From Pseudomonadota bacterium (lineage in GTDB: Bacteria; Bdellovibrionota_C; UBA2361; SZUA-149; DAOLCO01), in NCBI GenBank assembly GCA_027487795.1, contig JAIYCX010000015.1, positions 1 to 64,000 of the forward strand: a stretch of DNA of 64,000 nucleotides, read 5' to 3'. Under the pieces are notes generated by a model, which searched no databases, was not told the origin of the DNA, and worked only from the letters and a program-made list of their open reading frames with translations. Below are positions 25,036 through 33,200 of this stretch, piece after piece (within the stretch, counting starts at the first letter, position 1; the number at the start of each line of letters is the position of its first letter). The translations under genes and the position numbers were made by a program.

Positions 25036-26298
25036 ATGTTAGATGAGGAACTTTCAACATTAGTATCATTAACTCAACTTGATGCTTTCCAGTGCATTGG
25101 CTCTAGTTGTGAAGATACTTGTTGTGCAGGTTGGAATGTTCAAATAGATGCCCCAACAATTGCAAAGTGGTCTAGCAGCGAGAGTACTAGTCACTATAAA
25201 AAACACTTGCGTATTGTTGATTCTGGTAACTTAGTCCCTCAGGAAGCAGAAATACAGCTTGAAAAAAATGGCAATTGTCCATTTTTAGATGCCGAAAAAC
25301 TTTGTAAAATTCAAAAAGAAAACGGCCATGATTATTTAAGTCATGTATGCAGATCATTTCCAAGAAGTAGAAATAGTTTCTTTGGAATGAGGGAAGAAAG
25401 CATGTCTCTAGCATGCCCAGAAGCTGCAAGGCTAATTCTAAATGCAGTAGAGCCAATAGAAATTGGATTTAAAGAAGAGAAGGTAACACAACCTGATGTT
25501 ATCAACATGAACTTACCAAGTCGTGATTTGTTTGGTGAGATAGATGTAGCTAATGCGTGGGAATTTCGAAGTCTGATTATGAAAATAATTCAGAATAGAA
25601 GTATAACTCTGGAAAATCGCTTAATTTTAATTGGGATTATAAGTAAGAACTTAGATGATGAATTGAGTAGGCCACAAATAGATAAAAGCAGCGTAGATAA
25701 AAGCAAAGTTTTCGTTTCAGTATACAATAAATTCAAAGAACTATTAGACTCAAATCAAGAATTATCGTCTATAATACCAAGCCTACCAGACTCTCCTAAA
25801 ACAAAGCTAATATTTTTAAAGACATTGTTTAATGTAGTAGCTCCTTATTCACGAGCACATCAAAGATATAGTCAATTTTTTAAAAATTTAGTTAGTGGAT
25901 TAAAGTTGGATACTAACAGCACTGAAGAAGAGTTAATTAGTAATTACGTTTCGCTCAGAACTCAGTACTTGAAAAATAGTAATATAACTTTAATTTTAGA
26001 GAATTATATATTTCATTTATTTTTTAAGGAGTTATTTCCTTATCAAAGTTTAGATAATGAAACTGCACCTTGCTTAAAGCAATTTTTAAATTTAACGCTG
26101 AGGATTTTTTTAATTAAAGAACATTTAATAGCCTTATCTAATGATAAAGATATTGTATCAAGCGAAGCTGTCAGCCTAATACAATCTTTTACAAGAGTTT
26201 ATGAGCACAGTGAGTCTTTTCAAAAGGAACTAAAATCACTTACTAATTCAAATAATTTTAATTCTCTGCCGCACTTGTGCATTCTTTTGCAGAGTTAG
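25036..26298 (+). CDS. FliB-like protein N-methylase family (cysteine-rich)
   Basis: 420 residues. The N-terminal cysteine motif FQCIGSSCEDTCCAGW, then CPFLDAEKLCKIQKE and HVCRSFPR, matches FliB/YkgJ-type proteins that bind an Fe-S cluster or metal; FliB is required for lysine methylation of flagellin. No flagellin is in the window, so the target is unknown. The C-terminal 250 residues are helical and less conserved. Convergent with the TadG-like gene (9-bp gap). Confidence 0.75.
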   Translation: MLDEELSTLVSLTQLDAFQCIGSSCEDTCCAGWNVQIDAPTIAKWSSSESTSHYKKHLRIVDSGNLVPQEAEIQLEKNGNCPFLDAEKLCKIQKENGHDYLSHVCRSFPRSRNSFFGMREESMSLACPEAARLILNAVEPIEIGFKEEKVTQPDVINMNLPSRDLFGEIDVANAWEFRSLIMKIIQNRSITLENRLILIGIISKNLDDELSRPQIDKSSVDKSKVFVSVYNKFKELLDSNQELSSIIPSLPDSPKTKLIFLKTLFNVVAPYSRAHQRYSQFFKNLVSGLKLDTNSTEEELISNYVSLRTQYLKNSNITLILENYIFHLFFKELFPYQSLDNETAPCLKQFLNLTLRIFLIKEHLIALSNDKDIVSSEAVSLIQSFTRVYEHSESFQKELKSLTNSNNFNSLPHLCILLQS

Positions 26299-26307
26299 GG
26301 TTGTTTT

Positions 26308-28437
26308 CTATCCTAGCCCAATTATTCTCAATTTCGCCAGCTGCACAATAGACGTAATCATATTTGCTAGATCCTTTCCCACAGGAGACTCGTAATATAC
26401 GCCATCACTTTGTCCTGCAGTTTTTCTATCTGCAGATTTTTTATAATCACCTTTATAATTTGGTAGCGTGTCGAATTCTTTGTAGCCTTTTTTTGTTAAT
26501 TCTTCATTTTTATAATAATGATTGCTCATATTTGCCATGATTGCTGATTTTTGCTTAGTTGCATCATTTATATTTTGAGCAGGATCAGTAATATCACTTG
26601 AGGGAGGACCAAAGCCTACTGCATAAATCCTACCACCATTTCTTCTTACAAAGTCAGCTGCATTTAGTGCAGCGATATAATAGAGGTAGCGAAACTGTCC
26701 ACCAATATCTGTTAAGAATTCACTATCGTTCATTACTGGTCCGCCAAAACTAAGGGATCCTGCTGTACTTACTGATGATGGATTAAAAGTTCCTAAAATA
26801 CTACCACTTCCAAAACAAGCAGAAATTGCTGCTTTTCTTTCTTCTTTATTTATTGAGAACATTTTAGGGCTAAGAGAATTACCATTTTTTTGACAAGTTG
26901 CTATGGCATCAGAATCATATCCCCTTGGATTCATATCTTTCGGAACAAATTGTACTTGTTGTAAAATATTTCCACCATTAAGAGAATTGTTTACATTACT
27001 GTGAAAGTCTCTTTTGTATTCGGCTGTTTTTACAAATGGTCCAGGTGTAGTTATGTAATTATCCGGATCGTTTGGATTGCCTAGTGCTACTTGATAGTTA
27101 ATAAAGTCATTATCACTAAATTTTTCTGCGTACAGATTTCCGGCTGTAGTAGATAATGTTCTGGGTGTTAAACTTGAGCCTGTTCCTAAGCCGGGAAAAC
27201 TTGCTCTCATCGCAGTAGCAGCTCCATCACTATAATAAATAATATTATATGGCATATTGTTAGCAACTAGTCTTGCTTGCCGAGCTTCTTGAAAAGCTGT
27301 TATCATGGCATCTGAGATATTAGTACTTCCTTCTGGTATAATAGGAGGCTCTGCTCCAGGGAATTCTGCCGCATATGTTGCGGCTTCTTCTTTTGTTCTT
27401 AGGCGATTAATTGCAGCTGTCGCTTGATCTCTATCAAAACCTTGTTGTGCAATATTTAGATTTCCAGCTGGACCATTAAATGGTAACAACACAAAAGCAC
27501 TATTATTAAAGCCGATAATGCTAAGCCTATCTCTTCCATTATCTAATTGATTTATAACTGGCAAAAGTGAATTTCTGACAGTTTGAATTCTTATGCTTTT
27601 AAGATCAGTATCCGATACGCCATTTACAGCGACGGCAGCATTTGCTTCTTGTTGGCAAGTTAATATAATCCCACCATTATTTCTTTGAGGCGTGTTGCAA
27701 TCACAGTATCCACTACCATCGGCGCTATCGGCATAAGTAGGGCATGATTGAGAACTGGAAAGATCTAGTAAGATTATAAAATTAGCTCCTACAATTGGTG
27801 CAGACGCAAATCCAGAAACTGTTGTCCCATTTCCTTTATTGGCATGCGGATTATTACCGTTTTCAGAACCTGAAGAGCCTCCTGAAGGTCCACCTCTTGG
27901 AGTTCGACTTCCCGCAGGTGGGGCGCCTCGAGAATCATTATTTTTTCCATTTAGATTAGGGACCATATGCATTAACAAGGTAGGTACTTCTACTCTCGCA
28001 GTTACTGTAAGTACATTTCCTTGTGGAGTATTATCAGTATCTGCTATTAGACCTGCTTCTTTAAATTTTACACTCATTTTATCATTTGAGGAGTCACTTT
28101 GTGCTTCCTGATCCTTAAATCCGATAGCAAGAAGGTTACTTCTTAATGCTTGTATTGCTCTGGATTGTAAGTATAAATCTTCTTCTTGAGTAGTTTGCCC
28201 AGGTGCTGCTGTCCCAAAAGCAGCTCTTATATTTGGATCTGTTTCAGTAATAAAAGAAGCAATTGCATTAGTCACAGCAGCTTCAGATGCGGAAGCCGTT
28301 TTTAATTTCGCCGCATAAATATTAGCAGAATCCACTACCATCGCTAGGGAAGCAAGTAATGTAATAAAAACAAAGGGAAATAAGGCTAATATAAATCCTT
28401 TTTCCGACTTATTTATTTTTACTAAGTTTTCTTTCAT
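26308..28437 (-). CDS. TadG-like pilus assembly protein with von Willebrand A domain
   Basis: 709 residues. An N-terminal TadE/G-like membrane segment (EKGFILALFPFVFITLLASLAMVVDSA) anchors a large exported part. A Gly/Pro/Asn-rich linker (about residues 168-205) precedes a vWA domain starting near 218 (NFIILLDLSSSQSC, DxSxS) and containing NGGRIYAVGFGPP. Such proteins belong to Flp/Tad pilus systems and help anchor or assemble the fibre. It is downstream of two TadE-like genes in one operon. Eight cysteines in the exported part suggest disulfides. Confidence 0.8.
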   Translation of the reverse strand: MKENLVKINKSEKGFILALFPFVFITLLASLAMVVDSANIYAAKLKTASASEAAVTNAIASFITETDPNIRAAFGTAAPGQTTQEEDLYLQSRAIQALRSNLLAIGFKDQEAQSDSSNDKMSVKFKEAGLIADTDNTPQGNVLTVTARVEVPTLLMHMVPNLNGKNNDSRGAPPAGSRTPRGGPSGGSSGSENGNNPHANKGNGTTVSGFASAPIVGANFIILLDLSSSQSCPTYADSADGSGYCDCNTPQRNNGGIILTCQQEANAAVAVNGVSDTDLKSIRIQTVRNSLLPVINQLDNGRDRLSIIGFNNSAFVLLPFNGPAGNLNIAQQGFDRDQATAAINRLRTKEEAATYAAEFPGAEPPIIPEGSTNISDAMITAFQEARQARLVANNMPYNIIYYSDGAATAMRASFPGLGTGSSLTPRTLSTTAGNLYAEKFSDNDFINYQVALGNPNDPDNYITTPGPFVKTAEYKRDFHSNVNNSLNGGNILQQVQFVPKDMNPRGYDSDAIATCQKNGNSLSPKMFSINKEERKAAISACFGSGSILGTFNPSSVSTAGSLSFGGPVMNDSEFLTDIGGQFRYLYYIAALNAADFVRRNGGRIYAVGFGPPSSDITDPAQNINDATKQKSAIMANMSNHYYKNEELTKKGYKEFDTLPNYKGDYKKSADRKTAGQSDGVYYESPVGKDLANMITSIVQLAKLRIIGLG

Positions 28438-28445
28438 AAAAGAAT

Positions 28446-29123
28446 CTATATTATACCAAATTCATAATAAGCATTTGCACGTTGATCGCCGAAATTAAAA
28501 AACGGTGCTTCTAGAATGTTAAATTCAGTAAGCATTATCGTAAAATTGTTTAAACAATATTGTCTGGCAATAGCTTTCATTTCAGCGCTATTATCACTGT
28601 ATTGATTACTTAAAATAGTTCTTAAAGTTAAAGGTGGTAGAGGTCCAGGAGGTTGTGGACCGAGCGCCGGTTCAGGTGGTGTAAATTTAAAGTAATCATT
28701 ACCAGGCTTTGATTTTTTAGATTTATATGGAGCTATAACTGAATCTAAAATTGCAGCAGAGTCGTCACAGTTATTGTTTTGTCTATCAATAGCAGGAGGA
28801 TTTGCAACATCAATTGGTCTGTAAATAGTCACAGCATAGCTAGTTTTACCGGCTACATTTCCTTCTATTAGAGCGAGAATATTAAAAACATTTTGAAAAC
28901 AAATTTCAGCATAATCAGGACCTGCGATCCCATCTTTAGGTTGAAAAGAACAAGCATAAGCACTAGCAAGTGTATGAGAGATATTTCTTTTTACGATTTG
29001 AATTTCAATTTGCCGAACTATGTTGTAGCCCATGAAACAAAGTCCAAATAGTATAGGAAGTATAAAAGCAAATTCTACAATTACACCGCCTTTTTCTATA
29101 TTTTGTGATTTTTTTGTTAACAT
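28446..29123 (-). CDS. TadE-like pseudopilin family protein
   Basis: 225 residues. One N-terminal membrane segment after a short charged start (EKGGVIVEFAFILPILFGLCFMGYNIV) is typical of TadE minor pseudopilins, where the Gly/Val-Glu stretch marks the processing site. A proline-rich region (PPEPALGPQPPGPLPPL) lies near 150. Middle gene of the TadE-TadE-TadG operon, separated by 8 bases from TadG. Confidence 0.75.
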   Translation of the reverse strand: MLTKKSQNIEKGGVIVEFAFILPILFGLCFMGYNIVRQIEIQIVKRNISHTLASAYACSFQPKDGIAGPDYAEICFQNVFNILALIEGNVAGKTSYAVTIYRPIDVANPPAIDRQNNNCDDSAAILDSVIAPYKSKKSKPGNDYFKFTPPEPALGPQPPGPLPPLTLRTILSNQYSDNSAEMKAIARQYCLNNFTIMLTEFNILEAPFFNFGDQRANAYYEFGII

Positions 29124-29124
29124 A

Positions 29125-29646
29125 TTAAGGCGTCCATTCTTGAGTTTTAATAATTGAACGGACTCGGGATTGAGGTAGGGTCATCCATGGTAGTTGTAAA
29201 TCGATAAATTGAATCGAAGATTCTAAAGTGTAATATGATGAAGGTAGAACTGTAAAAAGAGGTCTGCTAGCATTAAATGCACCACACGTATCAGTCGGCC
29301 AGTATTCTGGCGGATTTGATGCTTTTAACTGCATACATGTTCCATCAGATCCTCTTGCTATGATCTTTTCTCTGGTTATGTTTGTTTGGTAAGTTTTTAG
29401 TCTTGCATCTAGTGCATCATTTAGTTTCTCTGTGGCATTTTCTCCAGCAGCTTGAACAGAAGATATTCTCATCGACTCAAACATTGCATAATAAGTCGAA
29501 AAAATTCTAAAACATTGACCGAAAATTAAAAGTGCACAGAGAATAGTAAATAGAAATATAGGCAATACTATAGCGGCTTCAACGAAAGTGACGCCTTTTT
29601 CGTTTTTTCCTAGCTCGTTTTTAGATAATGACGAATCAATCTTCAC
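29125..29646 (-). CDS. TadE-like pseudopilin family protein
   Basis: 173 residues with GVTFVEAAIVLPIFLFTILCALLIF as the membrane segment, the Glu following GVTFV as in TadE/TadG proteins. Start codon GTG at 29646 with no clear ribosome site. First gene of the three-gene pilus operon, 1 base from the next. The core Tad machinery (CpaF/TadA ATPase, TadB/C) is not in the window. Confidence 0.75.
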   Translation of the reverse strand: MKIDSSLSKNELGKNEKGVTFVEAAIVLPIFLFTILCALLIFGQCFRIFSTYYAMFESMRISSVQAAGENATEKLNDALDARLKTYQTNITREKIIARGSDGTCMQLKASNPPEYWPTDTCGAFNASRPLFTVLPSSYYTLESSIQFIDLQLPWMTLPQSRVRSIIKTQEWTP

Positions 29647-29765
29647 TAGTAACTTACCCTGCTATAAACACAACACCCATTTTGGAACAATCACACTAAA
29701 GGGTATTCGTCAGTAAGTAGTATAAGCTTTAGTATCTGGTGCAGAATCTCTAAAAAGTTGAAGTC

Positions 29766-30809
29766 TTAGTTTAGCTTACTAGCAAACTCTATAAAAGGCT
29801 TAGGGTCTATTATAGAACCTAAGTACCTGATTTCATAATGTAGATGAGGGCCGGTAGATCTACCTGATGAGCCGATTGCTCCGATATTCTGTCCGCGAGT
29901 GACTGTATCCCCATTTTTTACATGCATTTTTGCTAAATGGGCATACAAGGTTTCATAACCTTTGTCATTTTTGATTACAATTGTTCTGCCATATGCACCT
30001 TTTCTCGCTGCAAAAATTACTGTTCCATCAATACTGGATACAACAGGCGTATTTGCCTCTGCTGCTATATCAATTCCTGTATGAAAATCATTTGAACTAT
30101 TTTTTGCAGTATCCTCTTCTTCGTTACTATTATATTCAAAAGGGGATCTCCTTATTCCAAATTCTGAAGTTAAGCGTCCAAGTACTGGAGTTCCAATAGG
30201 AGTAGACGAGATAAGTCTTTCAAGTTCGTGCTCATCATTTAGCATATCGTCTAGTTTTATTTTATCACTTGAAGCAGCTTGCTCTTTATTTTGTAGACTG
30301 TTTTTAATACTTTTAGAAGCTAAGGAGAATAAGTTCCCTAAGGTTCCAACTCCGCCACCTTGACCATTGAGCGAAGATTTATCAATATTTTTTTGATTAT
30401 TATTCTTAGAGTTTAATTCGGGTAATTCTAGAACTATTGAGGCGAGTTCTTTTTTTTCTTTTAATAATGCATCTCTCTGAGCCTGAAGATCTCGCATTTC
30501 TGAATAGAGAGTTAAAAGTCTTTCTTGTTCGGCTTTTGTAGCTATTTGGTGTTTAATATTAATAGAAGAGATATCTTGATTATGTTCTGTAATATTTTTT
30601 TGTATTGTCTCGTTTAATATTTCTGGTATCATTTCCTGTAGAGGGAGCTTTCTGGCCGATAGTACTCCTACTGAAAGAGACATTATACTGAATAATGAAA
30701 TTAAGCAGAAAGTAAGAAGTATTCCATCAAACGATGAATTTGAAACAAACTTAACCAACTGGGCAAAATAGCCAGGTCTTTTTAAGTTATATTTAATTAT
30801 TTCATCCAC
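29766..30809 (-). CDS. M23-family (LytM-type) peptidase, membrane-anchored
   Basis: 347 residues. A membrane segment near residues 33-52, then a coiled coil (about 60-115: EQERLLTLYSEMRDLQAQRDALLKEKKELAS), then a C-terminal LytM domain with zinc ligands HTGIDIA and HLHYEIR, and LYAHL. It cuts or remodels peptidoglycan cross-links, or acts as an amidase activator if inactive; the zinc motifs look intact. Upstream of the pilus operon in the same direction, with a 119-bp gap. Confidence 0.88.
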   Translation of the reverse strand: MDEIIKYNLKRPGYFAQLVKFVSNSSFDGILLTFCLISLFSIMSLSVGVLSARKLPLQEMIPEILNETIQKNITEHNQDISSINIKHQIATKAEQERLLTLYSEMRDLQAQRDALLKEKKELASIVLELPELNSKNNNQKNIDKSSLNGQGGGVGTLGNLFSLASKSIKNSLQNKEQAASSDKIKLDDMLNDEHELERLISSTPIGTPVLGRLTSEFGIRRSPFEYNSNEEEDTAKNSSNDFHTGIDIAAEANTPVVSSIDGTVIFAARKGAYGRTIVIKNDKGYETLYAHLAKMHVKNGDTVTRGQNIGAIGSSGRSTGPHLHYEIRYLGSIIDPKPFIEFASKLN

Positions 30810-30948
30810 AATATTTTACATCCCAAGGTGGAAGTACTGCATTAGGCAGCATAATTAGCAGCTTAGAGCCCCTAATTCAAACTTTCTATTTTAACAGACT
30901 AGAATCAATCAAAATTTCTATAAGAGAGTATTTTTATGGAGAATGCTT

Positions 30949-31281
30949 TTAGCTTAGATAAGTTAGTAAGGCATCTTTGATTTTTTTTAGATCTGCTTCA
31001 GAGATTTCAAATATATTATTCAAAATCCGAGTTTTAGAAACTTGCCTAATGCCTGGTATCACTGCAAAAGAAGGCTTAGATTGATTTTCAAGTTTTATTC
31101 TTAAAGGCCAGATTTCAGGGGCTTTGCTTGATAAGGGGATTACAACTACAGAGGATAATATTTCATTCTGTTCCGTATTCGAAATAATCAAACAGGGCCT
31201 AGTTTTACCAAATTCTGGCCCTTTGTTTAGAAGTGGATGGCTAGGTTCAAGATTAACCCAACATACTGTTCCGCTTCTCAT
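30949..31281 (-). CDS. MazF/PemK-family endoribonuclease toxin
   Basis: 110 residues. GTVCWVNLEP at the start, KTRPCLIISNTEQN and VVVIPLSSKAPEIWPLRI are family signatures of MazF toxins, which cleave mRNA. The start codon shares one base with the antitoxin stop (TAATG), so the pair is translationally coupled, antitoxin first. Confidence 0.88.
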   Translation of the reverse strand: MRSGTVCWVNLEPSHPLLNKGPEFGKTRPCLIISNTEQNEILSSVVVIPLSSKAPEIWPLRIKLENQSKPSFAVIPGIRQVSKTRILNNIFEISEADLKKIKDALLTYLS

Positions 31282-31550
31282 TATTTATTTTTAGGAAATC
31301 TGCTAGAAGAAGATTCAACAGTAGGGTTACTAGTTAAGTCAGCGGACTCCCAAAGCAATTCAACCTCTGCCTCATCTTTGTTTTCACTCAAGAACTCTCT
31401 ATACTTAATAGCCGATTCTGCTAGCTTACTTCTTATTATCTCTCTATTTAAAATTTCTTTAACAAAAGCCGACAAACTCTTGTTTTCAGGCATAAGCCTA
31501 TATAATTCTTCAAGTAATTGTTTTTCTAGTTTTATAGTAGTAGCTCTCAT
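31281..31550 (-). CDS. ribbon-helix-helix-like antitoxin
   Basis: 89 residues. The N-terminal strand RATTIKLEKQLLEELYRLM and helices LSAFVKEILNREIIRSKL fit a ribbon-helix-helix DNA-binding unit, followed by an acidic, disordered toxin-binding tail (SENKDEAEVELLWESAD). The promoter just upstream holds ACTATAATAGTATAAT (31551-31566) and TATACTATTAGTA, a palindromic A+T-rich site suited to autoregulation. Confidence 0.8.
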   Translation of the reverse strand: MRATTIKLEKQLLEELYRLMPENKSLSAFVKEILNREIIRSKLAESAIKYREFLSENKDEAEVELLWESADLTSNPTVESSSSRFPKNK

Positions 31551-31682
31551 ACTATAATAGTATAATGTTTTATACTATTAGTAAAGCTCTATTTTTTATT
31601 CTTAGTTAAAATAATTTAGTAAGTGTGACCTATGCAAAACGCTATAAGTCACAGTTTGGGATTGGAAAATTGAAGCCCGTAT

Positions 31683-32468
31683 TTATGCAGCTTGGTAATC
31701 GCGCGGCATGAAGAATTTACTTGCAATCTCATAATTTCTTGCAAAGATCACATTTTGGTAGCGCTGCTTCCAGAGAACATTTTTTCCGAATTCATCAACG
31801 ACTACTCCGCCCGCTTTTTCAACGATTAGTTGAAGGGCAGCAAGATCAAGAACGTCACCTGAACCTGGGTTGATGTATGCATCGATATGCCCATTTAGCA
31901 AAGCTACTATATTTGCAACAGCGCAGCCGTAGCCATGCAGTCCATTTATCAAGCGCTTTTCGTAGAGAAAGTTTTGATAACGAACGCAATGAGGTTTCTT
32001 TGAAGCCTTTGGAGATATCGGGATTGCAGCAAGAATTGACTTTGAATTACTCGATACTCTGAGTGAGGTCAGCCTATTATCGCAGTGATCATTTGCTACT
32101 ACTCCAACTAGTCCTTTTGAACTAAGTACAACAGACCCAACAACAAATCCGTTAATCATTTTAAAGGCACTCATTCCCCAGTCAGAGTTGCCTCTCATAT
32201 AATTTCCAGTTCCGTCTATTGGATCAAATCCAATCCACTCTCCATCTGGCAAAATATCAGGAAGTAGATTATTTTCATCTTCTTCTCCAAATATTGGTAC
32301 ACCAGGAAAAGCCTCTTCTAGTTCCTCACGAATTCTAATATTGGACTCTCGATCGACGTCAGTAACAAAGTCACCAGGACTTTTTTCATCTATTAAATGA
32401 GTCCTTCCAAAATTTCTTTTACAATAGTTATGAGTAGCTATTAGCGCCAAGTGTAGTTGTGAAGGCAT
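31683..32468 (-). CDS. inositol-monophosphatase-family phosphatase
   Basis: 261 residues. Metal-binding motifs of the IMPase superfamily: FVTDVDRESN, GEEDEN, DPIDGTGNY and GSGDVLDLAAL. Members dephosphorylate inositol phosphate, histidinol phosphate, PAP or NADP. The start at 32468 has an unusually strong AAAGGAGG. It is a lone gene with a leader containing CGGGTAGA, the box of the NAD+/TerY-P locus, so a role on a nucleotide such as NADP 2'-phosphate or PAP is an inference from regulation, not from the sequence of the active site. Confidence 0.85.
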   Translation of the reverse strand: MPSQLHLALIATHNYCKRNFGRTHLIDEKSPGDFVTDVDRESNIRIREELEEAFPGVPIFGEEDENNLLPDILPDGEWIGFDPIDGTGNYMRGNSDWGMSAFKMINGFVVGSVVLSSKGLVGVVANDHCDNRLTSLRVSSNSKSILAAIPISPKASKKPHCVRYQNFLYEKRLINGLHGYGCAVANIVALLNGHIDAYINPGSGDVLDLAALQLIVEKAGGVVVDEFGKNVLWKQRYQNVIFARNYEIASKFFMPRDYQAA

Positions 32469-32565
32469 TGTGGCCTCCTTTCCTAAAAAAACATTTTCAA
32501 AAAACCAAAAGTCACACTGACTAAATTTATTTACTATGCACTTCTACCCGAGATTTATTAATTTA
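32469..32565 (-). promoter_or_regulatory. IMPase-gene promoter and leader (GGGTAGA box)
   Basis: Sense: TTAATAAAT, CT, CGGGTAGA (32550 to 32543), then a short hairpin AGTCA-GTG-TGACT (about 32509-32521) running into TTTTGGTTTTTT, then TTTTTTTAGG and GGAGG. Same order of elements as the nadE and prs leaders, 13 kb away from that locus. Confidence 0.6.
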
Positions 32566-32729
32566 AAATTTATGTTTGCTACAGCCTTATGTGAGTAAGG
32601 TAAAGAACGAGTGCGTTTTATTGTATAAACGCCATTTTTTCAACTGGATCCCTGCTTTAGCCTTCGCAGGCAAGACGGAAAGGGGCAAAGGGAAGAGATA
32701 ACTATCTAAAAACAAACAACCGGGGCCGG

Positions 32730-33163
32730 AGAGTTCAGAGCGTTTGGGTCTAATTTTGCGGACTTCGAGCAAATTTTTTTCCTCAGCTAAATACCCCTCT
32801 TGATATGAATTTCCGTTTTCGGACAATTTATATCAAGAGGGGTATAGCGAAGCAACGCGGAGCCATATACAACATATGCTGAACGCAAGAATAGAACAGC
32901 ACCGTAGGTATCAACTAAGGAAAACTTATATTTCTTGAGTTGTAAGCACCTTTGGTGCTTTTGTATCTTAAAGAGGGGTATGTTGTATAATGCTACGCGC
33001 TGCTTCGCCAAATATACTTCACGCAAGGTAAGCTTGAATTAGATACGGAAAGCTAATCTGCGTTCAGTATATTTAGCTGAAAAAAATTTGTGGTACCTAG
33101 GAAATACGTTCCAGGTGGAACGTTTGAGAATGAGCAAAATTAGACCCAAACGCTCTGAACTCT
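32730..33163. mobile_element. MITE-like element with 30-bp inverted ends, interrupted by a second palindromic insertion
   Basis: Exact 30-bp inverted ends at 32730-32759 and 33134-33163. Inside, CTCAGCTAAATA (to 32793) and TATTTAGCTGA (33070-33080) are the two halves of a hairpin tip that is continuous in the related element at 60469. Here it is split by about 276 bp that begins with another palindrome, ATACCCCTCTTGATAT (32791-32806)/ATATCAAGAGGGGTAT (32830-32845). No credible gene in 32569-33200; the short frames present are inside the repeat. It lies between the IMPase and RecN genes. Confidence 0.7.
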
Positions 33164-33200
33164 GGTGGGGAGGCTATAATAACGAAAGAAAATAAATATC

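Noticed and set aside
32587-33026. Two 79-codon frames on the minus strand
   Set aside because: They are made of MITE palindrome sequence, cross its inverted arms and have no ribosome site or family resemblance.
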